Shown piece after piece: positions 1-8,038 of a stretch of 31,934 nt of DNA. The stretch is from the NCBI GenBank assembly GCA_002439095.1, contig DJOT01000024.1, positions 1 through 31,934 of the forward strand, read 5' to 3'. A program made the translations under genes and the position numbers. The stretch's first letter is position 1. Each line of letters begins with the position of its first letter. Below the pieces are notes generated by a model, which saw nothing but the letters and a program-made list of their open reading frames with translations, had not been told where the DNA came from and ran no database searches. The stretch is from Bacteroidales bacterium UBA6431. Lineage in GTDB: Bacteria > Bacteroidota > Bacteroidia > Bacteroidales > UBA932.

Positions 1-12
1 ATTTCATCGAAC

Positions 13-507
13 TCACGTTATTGTAAGAAGCCTGTCTTCCGGAAGTTCACAATAGTACATACACCACTTAGGAAGCATTCGGCTTTCTTTGGTGCAGGAC
101 ACTGAAGAGCCATTCTCAACAAACCCTTGCAACGAAAAACTCATATTCCCCAATCCGTTACGCTCATGGTAACGCACTGTGTCACCGTCCAAAGTCACAT
201 TATAATATCCGTCTACAGTCTCGCCCGGCCCACGACCATAGCGCACCCCCTCGCATATGAGTTCTCCCCTATTCTTGTCAAACACGAAAAGAGTGTTCTT
301 AGACTCGCTCGAAAAACCAGAAACAACAAGGAATGAACCATGCTGTTTTATCCCCCACGGAGTGAACATCAATTCATCCGACAATAGCTCAAACCTGATT
401 TCTTTCTCGAGTTTGAACTTCGGAGCGGAGTATCCACCCGAATCAGTACAGGAAACAGCACAAACCCCTAACACTATGATCAGGGGAAGAAAAAACCGAT
501 ACCGCAT
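13..507 (-). pseudogene. BF3164-like beta-propeller lipoprotein, C-terminal half missing
   Basis: The frame opens with a lipoprotein signal (about 20 residues, cysteine after CAVS) and then matches the N-terminal half of the propellers further along, including the hallmark GRGPGE segment (here YGRGPGETVDG). It stops at TGA after 164 residues, whereas its paralogues are about 345. A second in-frame stop follows at once. Reading one base back gives a continuing frame to the window edge, so a frameshift is likely, but only 12 bases remain and this cannot be settled. The start chosen is ATG 507, which overlaps the stop of the upstream small peptide (TGATG); an in-frame TTG lies directly before it. 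It is the second gene of a promoter-peptide-propeller unit. Function of the family is unknown; a surface or periplasmic binding role is inferred from the fold. Confidence 0.6.
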
Positions 508-623
508 CAACTATTGGCAATGATGAATAACTCGTATTCGCTCCCGCTGTACATTGTCCAGCAGGCGGCCGCTCCTGCGGCCAGAATGATTGCGGCAGAT
601 GCCGCGATAAGTGCTTTTTTCAT
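507..623 (-). CDS. leader-only NVEALA-like peptide (38 aa, truncated)
   Basis: This short frame starts MKKALIAASAAIILAAG and runs through the conserved CWTMYSGSE segment. It then departs from its full-length relatives: instead of the DEFFNENLEAL region it reads YELFIIANS and stops. Only the charged N-terminus, the hydrophobic segment and a few following residues survive; the NVEALA-like motif and the cysteine tail are gone. The stop overlaps the ATG of the next gene (TGATG), so coupling to the propeller is kept. It may be a decayed peptide or a retained translational leader. The nucleotide sequence of the first 30 or so codons is almost identical to the copies ending at 2102, 9319, 10490 and 13833, which is why I believe the frame is real. 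Confidence 0.6.
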   Translation of the reverse strand: MKKALIAASAAIILAAGAAACWTMYSGSEYELFIIANS

Positions 624-660
624 AAGCAAAACGTTTTGAATTTTATAATATTACCCTTCG

Positions 661-678
661 GAACACCCGTCGGGCTTC
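661..678 (-). promoter_or_regulatory. conserved leader hairpin (copy 1)
   Basis: On the minus strand, GAAGCCCGACGGGTGTTC can fold as a short stem CCC-GAC-GGG extended by GAA/TTC with a small asymmetry. No U-run follows, so it is not a typical terminator. It lies about 40 bases before the peptide start and recurs at 2139-2156, 8039-8053 and 13870-13887, with a diverged copy at about 10529-10543. Confidence 0.4.
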
Positions 679-800
679 ATTTCTGTTTTCCCATCAACCG
701 GCGCCACACAATAATCAAATTCCAAATCAGAACTAGCTAATATTATTAAACTTTAGCAAGTATCAGTCCCATCAATCGGCACAAGCCATAACAACGACGG

Positions 801-832
801 CAAATATAAATATTTTCAGCCGAATGCAAAAA
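801..832 (-). promoter_or_regulatory. Bacteroidetes-type promoter of peptide unit 1
   Basis: On the minus strand the -33 region reads TTTTTG and the -7 region TATATTTG, 18 bases apart. This fits the Bacteroidetes consensus TTTG / TAnnTTTG. The same pair occurs in the two other copies of the repeat. Transcription would start near 793, leaving a leader of about 170 bases before the peptide ATG at 623. Confidence 0.65.
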
Positions 833-843
833 TTTCTACCCCA

Positions 844-1887
844 TTATTGCATAGTATCAAGCACAAAATGAAGCAGTTTCCCCGAAGGCCATGTGGAGAC
901 TGCATAGAAGCCGTCATCTGTCAGGCAGATCGAGCAGACGGGGCGGGACAGCACATAGTGGCTCTTGATATTTCCTTCCCAATCATAGACCAGAATGTGG
1001 CTGCACTCGTTGGGTAACATTTCGCGATCAATTATTCTGCGGCCGGAGTATAAGATATACACATATTTATCATCTGAAACAACTCCGTTAAAATAACTCT
1101 TAGCTGTCCTGCCGTGGGCCTCCTTTTCACAATCGAACTTAGCTTGTAATCTTTTTGACTCCCACAGCATATTTCCTGAGACAGAAGCAAATGAAACCAC
1201 AGGCACATTCACATTGGCACTGCACAGATGCTTCCCATCGGGAGAAGATGCATATTGCGTGCTCAGCATCGCCGACAAGGCACTGTCCCTATCCTTGGAC
1301 AGCCCTGCAATAGCCTCAACACCAGACAGGAAATTACCTTGCCTGTCATAAAGCGCATACCACCAGTTCTCATCAGCGAGACTTCCAGACACGAACTTGT
1401 CCTTACCACAAGAAGTCAGGTAAACAAGCCTGTTCCCATTACTGAAATCTCCTACCGTATCGCATACTGCCACGTGGGCGGCAACAGATTTCTCTATATC
1501 CAGCTCTATGCACTTAGCCCGAGTGAAATCATAATAGCGCACAGCATCTCCAAACTTGTGCAGATTGCTACCCGAGACTATCTCCCCAGGCCCTCTGCCA
1601 CGACGGATCGCATAGAAATGCTCGCCTCTTTCCGGATTGACAAAAAGCAGGTGATAATCCCCATCAACCGATGAAATCACAAACCAGCCTCCATATGTAT
1701 CCACAACATTCATCGGCTGCCAATACCCATACACGTCCAGATCTGACGAGTCCACGGGCGAGAGAATCTGCTCTTCTATCTTCAAATCCCGCAGATACGG
1801 ATCGTCAGCATATCTCGACGTGCAGGAAACTGCTGCCGCCAACAATATGGCGGCAGCAACAACATTCTTTTTCTGCTTGAACATCAT
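844..1887 (-). CDS. BF3164-family beta-propeller lipoprotein
   Basis: A 347-residue lipoprotein. The signal peptide ends in a lipobox (AAAVSC), followed by TolB-like 6-bladed propeller sequence with RRGRGPGEIVSG near residue 95. The second half contains SSPDGKHLC, YILYSGRR and VYDWEGN repeats typical of the BF3164 / TolB-like propeller family. It is very close to the proteins encoded at 8064-9095 and 12566-13615; all three share the C-terminal stretch SRPVCSICLTDDGFYAVSTW or a near copy. The start ATG overlaps the stop of the peptide gene (GCATGATG), and a second ATG follows immediately. It is the last gene of an operon led by the transglutaminase-like gene. No biochemical role is established; lipoprotein export to the cell envelope is inferred from the signal. 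Confidence 0.85.
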   Translation of the reverse strand: MMFKQKKNVVAAAILLAAAVSCTSRYADDPYLRDLKIEEQILSPVDSSDLDVYGYWQPMNVVDTYGGWFVISSVDGDYHLLFVNPERGEHFYAIRRGRGPGEIVSGSNLHKFGDAVRYYDFTRAKCIELDIEKSVAAHVAVCDTVGDFSNGNRLVYLTSCGKDKFVSGSLADENWWYALYDRQGNFLSGVEAIAGLSKDRDSALSAMLSTQYASSPDGKHLCSANVNVPVVSFASVSGNMLWESKRLQAKFDCEKEAHGRTAKSYFNGVVSDDKYVYILYSGRRIIDREMLPNECSHILVYDWEGNIKSHYVLSRPVCSICLTDDGFYAVSTWPSGKLLHFVLDTMQ

Positions 1888-2102
1888 GCCTTATGGTGAT
1901 TCTTCAAAACCTCGCCAAGTGTCGTGCAAGCAGCATTAGGACATACCATACAGAGATCCCCGACGATAATCTCGCTGTCCATCAGTACCTCCAGATTTTC
2001 GTTGAAGAACTCGTCTTCGCTCCCGCTGTACATTGTCCAGCAAGTGGCCGCTCCTACGGCCAGAATGATTGCGGCCGATGCCGCGATAAGTACTTTTTTC
2101 AT
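1884..2102 (-). CDS. NVEALA-like small exported protein (72 aa)
   Basis: A 72-residue protein: MKKVLIAAS leader, hydrophobic segment to about residue 20, CWTMYSGSEDEFF, then NENLEVLMDSE, which corresponds to the NVEALA motif of the Bacteroidetes small-protein family (NVEALA, PF14055). The tail has three cysteines (51, 54, 59; C-x2-C-x4-C). The first 50 residues match the copies at 9095 and 13612 almost exactly, and the last 15 differ. The stop overlaps the start of the propeller gene by 4 bases. It lies 64 bases after the transglutaminase-like gene, in the same direction. Members of the family have no established function; a secreted or periplasmic peptide is inferred. Confidence 0.8.
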   Translation of the reverse strand: MKKVLIAASAAIILAVGAATCWTMYSGSEDEFFNENLEVLMDSEIIVGDLCMVCPNAACTTLGEVLKNHHKA

Positions 2103-2138
2103 AAAAGTTTGATTTTTAATTAATAATATTACCCTCCG

Positions 2139-2156
2139 GAACACCCGTCGGGCTTC
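2139..2156 (-). promoter_or_regulatory. conserved leader hairpin (copy 2), intercistronic
   Basis: Same GAAGCCCGACGGGTGTTC element as copy 1, but here it lies in the 64-base gap between the transglutaminase-like gene and the peptide gene, without the upstream promoter repeat. The whole gap after the hairpin (CCGGAGGGTAATATTATTAA) matches the promoter-linked copies. The element therefore travels with the peptide start rather than with the promoter. Confidence 0.4.
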
Positions 2157-2166
2157 GTTTCCCGTC

Positions 2167-4101
2167 TTACCACCAGATTTGCCGACCTTCTTCATAGGTA
2201 AAGATTCGTTCTTCCTTGCCTCGCGTCAGATTATGAAGCAGCAGGAGAGCATTGTCCGGCACATTGTCGAATACCAGTTCTTGGCTCCACCTGTCTCCCG
2301 TCTGACGGCCCAGTGACACCCAGCGGCCATCCCAATAGCAGAGTTCATATTCCTCGCCGCCCCTTATGAAGTTGTCGTCCGAGCGGGGAAGAAAGCAAAT
2401 CTTGTCAACAGAGACTGATTTCCCCAGGTCAACACCTGTCCATGCATCAGTCTGACTCTTCATGCAGGTCGCATAGGTCAAGGCATCGCCGTCCGAGACA
2501 TTGGACATCGGATGCTGAGTGTCAGCGCAGCGGTAATTGCCGATAGTTTTCCCGGTCAGTTTTGTATATGGCTCATCAGTGCAGTAGACCTCAATTTCGG
2601 AGATGTCCCCAGTCGTGCCGGGCTTCGGGACATAACGGACATAGCGGTAGCGGCCCCCTCCAATCTCAAGAGTCTGAAAATTGTACCCGATACTGTCTGG
2701 AAGTGCTATTACCCTTGCATTTCTGAAATACGCGTTGTCGGCAAGCTCGAAGCGGCCGCCCTGCATCATGTCAGCGAACTGCCGGGCACGCAAATCCATG
2801 AATTTGCGCTTCAAGCGGACCGTCCTCAACCGGCACGTATCCGGTCTAAGAATATGCTGCACCGCTGAACTGTCAACCAACACAGGATACTGGGCCGGAG
2901 TCAGAACCCCATCAGCATAATAGGCGGGAAGATACACTGCCGGATAACCCATGTCGGCGATTAGCGCTTTAGCACCTCTACGCCTGTCGCCTGCCACTGC
3001 CACCCAATCCTTATCGTCAAAACAGCAGAGGAAGACATGCTTTGAACGGCTGTCACGGAAAAGACTGGAAAGCGACACATCCGTCACCAGCATATACTCC
3101 GCGCTCACATCTCTGATCCGCTGACTCCGCAGTGTCGGAGGCAGGTTCTCCGGACGGACACGCGCCCCAAGGGATTCCTTCTGGATGGAAAACATCCTCC
3201 GGTACACTTTCGGAAGCTTATACGAGAACTTGCGCTCCCTCACCGGAGAGAGCCAACCGCCTACCGTATAATGATAAGTACTGTCCCCACGCATGACACA
3301 ACACCATGAATGGTTTTTAGAATGGTTGGCCCACTGCGGAGTGTAGTCAGTCGCAACCGGCACCCCGTAACTCCGTCCGATGTATGTGAACAGACCAAGA
3401 TAGTCCTCACAAGTGCCACCAGCGATCCGCTTCAACGACGACGGGCTGGCTGACGGTTTGCTGGCCGGATACCCGGTATAACTCCGGTGCGGCTCAGGGA
3501 AAAGGCTGTTGACCGCAATGCAGAAATCCTCAAGCGTGACAGTTCCCCTATGACAGAGAGTGTCAAGAACATGCCCGAATGTATTCCTATAATCCTGAAA
3601 CCAGTCCTCAAGCAGTTCATCTCCAACACGATAAGGAAGTACATATTCGCAGAAGTCCTCGAAACTCAGATCACGACACCACTTGACATCACGAACAGAA
3701 AAAGCATCCGCTATACGTTTCTCCAGATATGACGCGCTGATGTTCCGGGCATCATAATGCATCTCAAGACGGGTGAAATCAAGTGCGTTGAAAAGGGAGT
3801 CCTCAAATGCATACAAAGACCACGCATCCACATCCGGACGATCATAGAAAGATGAAAGTGCGCGGTAGTATTTCCGCAACGCCGGCCCGTCCTTGCTACC
3901 ACGACCTCCCATGTTGCCGATAAGAAAACAGGCTGCCATGTACTTCTCCTCTTCTCCAGACTTCCTGTATCGCTCCAGCACACGCTCAAGTTCAGCACGA
4001 TTGCCGCCGGCGAAACGCAACGTCCGCTCCACATCCGATGGATAGCGAGAACAGGACACGGCAAGAATCAAAAGTGTTATTATCTGCAGTTTATTTTTCA
4101 C
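2167..4101 (-). CDS. transglutaminase-like lipoprotein with C-terminal discoidin-like domain
   Basis: A 644-residue lipoprotein (lipobox LAVSC, Cys17). A helical region follows to about residue 200, then a transglutaminase-like core with GGTCEDYLGLF (candidate nucleophile Cys231), KNHSWC (His264) and a following Asp in RGDSTYHY (about 273). The last ~120 residues look like a discoidin/F5-F8 type C fold: VSDGDALTYATC, WTGVDLGKSVSVDKI, and YELCYWDGRW. The catalytic assignment comes from motif spacing, not alignment. It is the first gene of an operon followed by an NVEALA-like peptide and a propeller, so acting on or anchoring these partners is a reasonable guess, not shown. It could also be a cysteine protease or an inactive binding protein. 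Confidence 0.75.
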   Translation of the reverse strand: MKNKLQIITLLILAVSCSRYPSDVERTLRFAGGNRAELERVLERYRKSGEEEKYMAACFLIGNMGGRGSKDGPALRKYYRALSSFYDRPDVDAWSLYAFEDSLFNALDFTRLEMHYDARNISASYLEKRIADAFSVRDVKWCRDLSFEDFCEYVLPYRVGDELLEDWFQDYRNTFGHVLDTLCHRGTVTLEDFCIAVNSLFPEPHRSYTGYPASKPSASPSSLKRIAGGTCEDYLGLFTYIGRSYGVPVATDYTPQWANHSKNHSWCCVMRGDSTYHYTVGGWLSPVRERKFSYKLPKVYRRMFSIQKESLGARVRPENLPPTLRSQRIRDVSAEYMLVTDVSLSSLFRDSRSKHVFLCCFDDKDWVAVAGDRRRGAKALIADMGYPAVYLPAYYADGVLTPAQYPVLVDSSAVQHILRPDTCRLRTVRLKRKFMDLRARQFADMMQGGRFELADNAYFRNARVIALPDSIGYNFQTLEIGGGRYRYVRYVPKPGTTGDISEIEVYCTDEPYTKLTGKTIGNYRCADTQHPMSNVSDGDALTYATCMKSQTDAWTGVDLGKSVSVDKICFLPRSDDNFIRGGEEYELCYWDGRWVSLGRQTGDRWSQELVFDNVPDNALLLLHNLTRGKEERIFTYEEGRQIWW

Positions 4102-4142
4102 TCGGATATTAATTTATTTAAAATACCGCTATACTTCCACCG

Positions 4143-4171
4143 CAAATATAGCATTTCTTAACATAACCAAG
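4143..4171 (-). promoter_or_regulatory. probable promoter of the transglutaminase-peptide-propeller operon
   Basis: The minus strand has TATATTTG (complement of 4143-4150), a perfect -7 match, about 40 bases before the ATG at 4101. The -33 region is weak (CTTGG around 4167-4171) at a plausible distance. Confidence 0.45.
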
Positions 4172-4210
4172 CATTAATAGAGTATAAAAATCTGAAAATC
4201 TACCATTTAA

Positions 4211-4241
4211 TTTGATATTAAAATAAATCTATTTATTTTTG
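4211..4241 (+). promoter_or_regulatory. promoter of the divergent NVEALA-propeller pair
   Basis: TTTG at 4211-4214, 19 bases, then TATTTTTG at 4234-4241. This is an exact match to the Bacteroidetes TTTG-N19-TAnnTTTG pattern. The peptide ATG is at 4270, giving a leader of about 20 bases. Confidence 0.7.
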
Positions 4242-4269
4242 TTCGAGATTAATTAAAACAAAACATTCC

Positions 4270-4569
4270 ATGAAGAAAAAAACTATTTTATGTTGCACTG
4301 CTCTCATTTTGGTAAGCATTTCAGCAATGCTACAGCGCAGGACAACCTCCTATGAATCATTCATAGAAGAAAACGCAGAAGCCTTGGCTCGCGATGAAAG
4401 CGGATTCCCGAAAGGAAGATGGAAGACCGTCGGGTGCAATTCTGACAATTTCAGCGAATGGGGCACATATTGCTGCCCTAACGATGCATACGACAACTGC
4501 AACGGCCGAGTAGGCTCCTGCCCTCACGACCCTTACAACGGCTGCCAAGACACATTCTGGTCAAGATAA
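4270..4569 (+). CDS. cysteine-rich NVEALA-family small protein (99 aa)
   Basis: A 99-residue exported protein with a charged MKKKT start and a hydrophobic segment to about residue 20. The motif EENAEALARDE at 33-43 corresponds to the family-defining NVEALA sequence. The C-terminal half is unlike the array peptides: six cysteines (56, 68, 69, 77, 84, 92) among Asn, Gly, Tyr and Trp, which suggests a disulfide-bonded mature domain. The propeller gene starts 11 bases after its stop. A well-formed promoter lies directly upstream. It belongs to the same peptide-propeller theme as the minus-strand units but clearly came from a different lineage. Function unknown. Confidence 0.8.
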   Translation: MKKKTILCCTALILVSISAMLQRRTTSYESFIEENAEALARDESGFPKGRWKTVGCNSDNFSEWGTYCCPNDAYDNCNGRVGSCPHDPYNGCQDTFWSR

Positions 4570-4580
4570 TCATTGAAACT

Positions 4581-5690
4581 ATGCAAGCACAAAATACGGC
4601 AATGGCGCTTACGACCATCTTGGTTTTGGTTTCCTGTGCCAATCAGACATCCAGCAATAAAATGTCCGCTGCAGAGGAGGCTGCGGTCACCTCTTTGTCA
4701 ACGGACATATCAGACATGGTGTCCGTGGTTGATGTCCAGCCGATTGACGAATCCGTCCTCTTCGCCGGCGTCTCCAAGATGTTGTCCGACGGACAGGGAA
4801 ATCTTTTCATTCTGGACTCCAGAGGCTCCATCCTCTCATTGGACAAGAGCGGGCATCCAGGGCCATTGAAATTGACCCGTGGACGGGCATCAAACGAATA
4901 CGTATCCGCATCCGACATCTGCTATATGGACGGGAAGTTCTGCATATTGGAGAATGCAAGGATAAAAGTATTCGACATTGACGACACTCGCAATTGTTTC
5001 CAAGTGGATTTGACGGGACTTAAAGATCCGGCGGATGCTCTGTCTGCCACGGCGGACGGGAAATTCTATCTGTTCTCGGCATTCTCCATGAGCCCTCGCG
5101 ATGATAAGCGAGGTAAAGGCAATACCCTCCGGCTGATAGGTGGGGACGGGCATCTGATTTCAGAAAGCATTCCAAGGGAAGATTGCACCTTCTCGATGAA
5201 CAACATAAGCCAATCAAAGGGCAACACCTATTATCTCAGACCGCAAAACTCAGAATCAATATTCTACAGGCTGGAGAAGGACGGGCCGGTACCGGCATTC
5301 AAGGTCAACTTCGGTGAAAAGGCTATGCCTGCAAGATATTTCTATGACTCGGCAGGCGAGGATATAGGGGCCTATATGCTGTCCGACTATTACAAACTAC
5401 CTATGGACTATCACGATACGGACGACTATGTCTATTGCCGGTTCTGCGGCTCTCAGGCAAGCGAGTGTTCGTTGATCTACAGCAGGCAGAGCAAAAAGTG
5501 TATCGCGTGGAAGAATTCCAATGAAGACAGCGGTTTCAGGGTACTGGGTTCCGATAAGGACAGCTTCATCCTTATCCCCACAAATAACGATGGAGATTAC
5601 GGGCCGTTGGGCCAAGCTGTCCTTCCTGCACTTAAAGACAAGTGCGCTGATGGTCAGAGTGCGATCGTAAAGATAAAATTCAACTTCTAG
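4581..5690 (+). CDS. 6-bladed beta-propeller lipoprotein
   Basis: A 369-residue protein with a short signal and lipobox (LVLVSC, Cys19 from the first ATG; a second in-frame ATG lies at 4602). The body shows repeated propeller strands such as LSDGQGNLFILDSRGSILSLD and MDGKFCILENARIKVFDID. The GRGPGE hallmark of its relatives is degraded here to TRGRASNEYVSAS. It resembles the 6-bladed propeller family (DUF5128 type) more than the BF3164 type. It is cotranscribed with the upstream NVEALA protein. Convergent with the next gene, 56 bases away. Role unknown; partner binding with the peptide is inferred from constant pairing. Confidence 0.75.
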   Translation: MQAQNTAMALTTILVLVSCANQTSSNKMSAAEEAAVTSLSTDISDMVSVVDVQPIDESVLFAGVSKMLSDGQGNLFILDSRGSILSLDKSGHPGPLKLTRGRASNEYVSASDICYMDGKFCILENARIKVFDIDDTRNCFQVDLTGLKDPADALSATADGKFYLFSAFSMSPRDDKRGKGNTLRLIGGDGHLISESIPREDCTFSMNNISQSKGNTYYLRPQNSESIFYRLEKDGPVPAFKVNFGEKAMPARYFYDSAGEDIGAYMLSDYYKLPMDYHDTDDYVYCRFCGSQASECSLIYSRQSKKCIAWKNSNEDSGFRVLGSDKDSFILIPTNNDGDYGPLGQAVLPALKDKCADGQSAIVKIKFNF

Positions 5691-5746
5691 GAATGTTCAT
5701 CGGAAGGAAGAATCTATTTTTTTCTGAGACATTCTGTTGTGGGCGA

Positions 5747-6823
5747 TTACTTAAGTTCAATTTTGGCGATGACATAGTTGTCTCTTTCTGATATGTGTTT
5801 CAGTATTTCTTTGTTGCTTGCTTTGTCAAGTATCAATGAGCCTTTTAAATGCGTCAGCATGGCGGGATCAAGTAATGCGAAAATAGTCTTTCCGACGGCG
5901 AATTTGAAAGATTCTTTTAGTGCCTCGCCATGTCCGCTGCAGTCGAACCATGTCCATTTCTTGCTGTACAGGCCATATATGAATTTTACATCCCCGTTGC
6001 TTTGTGTCATGATTTCCACGATTTTTAATTCGGGTGTTTCCATATATCTGTTTATTACGGCGAAGTCTGATTCCAGCAGGACAGCTGCAGCTTTGTATGG
6101 ATCCCCTGCGGAAAAGAATGTCTTCGGAATATTATATTTGCCGAAATCAAATTTCATGTGTTCTGACAGTTTCTGATTGTGATATTGATAGATGACTGGA
6201 CTGTAAGAGTCTATCAAGAAAACACTGTCGCCATTTGAGCTGAACCGCGAAACTGGTGTATTGAAAGGTAGAACTGATGCCGTTGTGTGCAAGTATTCCT
6301 TCTCGCCGCTCCGGCCGCTTACGCTCAGCCTGTCTTTTTTTGTAGGGCTGAAGTCGTGATAATTCAGAGTGTCGGAGCGGAAGATGTAACTTTGTCTGCC
6401 CAAAGAGGGAATCTTCTTTTCAGAAAGCAATTTCCCGTCAAGACTGAAACATTGCATTTTCTGCGGGGCGGAGAATACATATAAAGAGTCCCCCGCAAGT
6501 TCAACGTTTAACAGCGAATTATATTCCCCGGGGCCTCTTCCTTTGCGCCCGATGGCGTTGATGAATGTACCGGATTTATCATAATGATAGATTTTTGAGT
6601 TAAGCACATCCAGAACAATGAAGCCATCGTCGGTTGGGATTAGATCGGTTTGAGTGCCGAGGAGGTGTGTGTCATCCGTGGACAAGGGTATGAGTTCCAA
6701 TTCTTTTATGGAATTTGAAAAAGCGGAAATGTCATTCCCGTCCTCAACATGAACCGTATAGGTTGAATTTGAATTGCAGGCTGCTGTGATTATGATAAAA
6801 ACAGCTATGATATTTTTATTCAT
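5747..6823 (-). CDS. 6-bladed beta-propeller lipoprotein without an adjacent peptide gene
   Basis: A 358-residue lipoprotein (ITAAC, Cys16) with DGFIVLDVLNSKIYHYDKSG followed by IGRKGRGPGEYNSLLNVEL, the clear signature of the Bacteroidetes 6-bladed propeller family (DUF5128 type). Later blades carry GDSVFLIDSYSPVIYQY. Unlike most propellers here it has no NVEALA peptide upstream: the 127 bases before it contain no small frame that I can support. Its codon usage and base composition look more AT-rich than its neighbours, which suggests a separate origin. No good promoter consensus was found upstream. Confidence 0.8.
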   Translation of the reverse strand: MNKNIIAVFIIITAACNSNSTYTVHVEDGNDISAFSNSIKELELIPLSTDDTHLLGTQTDLIPTDDGFIVLDVLNSKIYHYDKSGTFINAIGRKGRGPGEYNSLLNVELAGDSLYVFSAPQKMQCFSLDGKLLSEKKIPSLGRQSYIFRSDTLNYHDFSPTKKDRLSVSGRSGEKEYLHTTASVLPFNTPVSRFSSNGDSVFLIDSYSPVIYQYHNQKLSEHMKFDFGKYNIPKTFFSAGDPYKAAAVLLESDFAVINRYMETPELKIVEIMTQSNGDVKFIYGLYSKKWTWFDCSGHGEALKESFKFAVGKTIFALLDPAMLTHLKGSLILDKASNKEILKHISERDNYVIAKIELK

Positions 6824-6950
6824 GGTTTATTTGATGATGTTTTCCAATATTACACGGTTAATGTATGCAATATTTTTTTAAAACAGCAAATGAATAATGT
6901 TCTTTTTCAAGTTTTCAGTACAAATCAAAATCTTCATGCGTGGCAGCACA

Positions 6951-8000
6951 CTAATCCTTGATAACCTCAAGGGTATATCTGTCGTTCTCATCCTCAACAG
7001 AGTGTCTCAAAAAATAAATTTTCCCATCCGAGGAACATATCGTCCTTACATCCGCAGACCGTTTCTCAGCAGATTTCTTGAGGTGCCCCAATTTGGCGTC
7101 TGCACGGTACAAGTTCATCGTCAAGTCGTCCTCTGTTACTTTCAGACTCTTGTCCAGCTCGGCCGTTCCCTCATTAGTCAGGACCATAAAGCCCTTACTT
7201 CCTGCAGACAACGCAAGCGTGTATGAATTCGAGAACAGATAACGCGCAGCCTTCATGAAATCGCGGCCGATAATCCCGTCATCTCCAATCTTGTCAACCT
7301 TGAATGTTTCAGAAGCAATGGTTCCGACTTTGGACACTTCACCTCCAGACAGTGGCCATCTATAAATGTCCAGAGCATCCTTGGACATAAAATACAGACA
7401 GCCGTCATACACCGACATCGGCGCCGCAGTCTCATTGGAAAGAAGCAGACGGTGCTCCGGAGTTGAAACAACAAGCGAATCCACGACAGAACAACTCTTC
7501 ATGTCGAAGACATCAATAACATGATCAGTTCTTTTCCCGGCAGTATAAATATAAAGCCTATTCCCATGAGGCAGAAAATCTTTTATGGCACTGCCGTACT
7601 TATATTCGGCCAGACCCTCCCCGTTTCTGTCATAAACAATAAAGCTAGTTCTTCCAGAATCCCACATATAAATTTTGTCTCCTTCGCCACGCACATAAGA
7701 CAAAGTCTGATATTCACAGCGTCCCCTGCCTTTCTTATTGAACGAACTGAGCTGCTGCCCGTCAAAATCATACAAGACAACGTCATCTCCTGCAGCGACC
7801 ACAAATCCCTTTCCGGCCACAACACCCAAAGACTTCGGAGCATCCAGCAGCAACAGATTCTCATCCAGGGCGCACACGGCCTCCGACTTGATTTCAACCG
7901 TCACTTGACTGGATGAACCTTTGCAGGACACAAAGGAAAGCGCAACGGCAGAAAGCACCGCCCAGCAAACGGCAGATGCCGCGATGATTGTTTTTTTCAT
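6951..8000 (-). CDS. 6-bladed beta-propeller lipoprotein whose N-terminus resembles the peptide leader
   Basis: A 349-residue lipoprotein. The signal begins MKKTIIAASAVCWAV and ends in a lipobox (LSFVSC, Cys26). The first ten codons match the leader of the small peptides, including the shared DNA run ATCGCGGCATCTGCCG, and the gap upstream carries a copy of the leader hairpin. The propeller body contains KGRGRCEYQTL in place of GRGPGE, plus KIYMWDSGRTSFIVYDRNG and DGCLYFMSKDALDIYRW. It lies 63 bases after the propeller at 8064 in the same direction, so it is the last gene of that operon. Function unknown. The 5' end looks like a recombinant between a peptide unit and a propeller gene. Confidence 0.8.
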   Translation of the reverse strand: MKKTIIAASAVCWAVLSAVALSFVSCKGSSSQVTVEIKSEAVCALDENLLLLDAPKSLGVVAGKGFVVAAGDDVVLYDFDGQQLSSFNKKGRGRCEYQTLSYVRGEGDKIYMWDSGRTSFIVYDRNGEGLAEYKYGSAIKDFLPHGNRLYIYTAGKRTDHVIDVFDMKSCSVVDSLVVSTPEHRLLLSNETAAPMSVYDGCLYFMSKDALDIYRWPLSGGEVSKVGTIASETFKVDKIGDDGIIGRDFMKAARYLFSNSYTLALSAGSKGFMVLTNEGTAELDKSLKVTEDDLTMNLYRADAKLGHLKKSAEKRSADVRTICSSDGKIYFLRHSVEDENDRYTLEVIKD

Positions 8001-8038
8001 AAATGTCTGATTTAAAGTTTATACATGTTATCCATTTG

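Larger units (their letters stand above)
624..838 (-). repeat. upstream repeat of the peptide-propeller unit, copy 1
   Basis: About 210 bases containing the promoter and 5' leader. They align nearly base for base with 10491-10708 and 13834-14045. Shared blocks include the CGTCGGGCTTC hairpin half, the ATCAATCGGC block and the CAAATATAAATATTTTCA promoter block. The repeat ends where the next propeller gene stops (844). Direct comparison by eye; the percentage identity was not computed. Confidence 0.8.

Noticed and set aside
5691..5746. Possible bidirectional terminator between convergent genes
   Set aside because: Only a T-run and a weak 6-base inverted repeat; no convincing stem.
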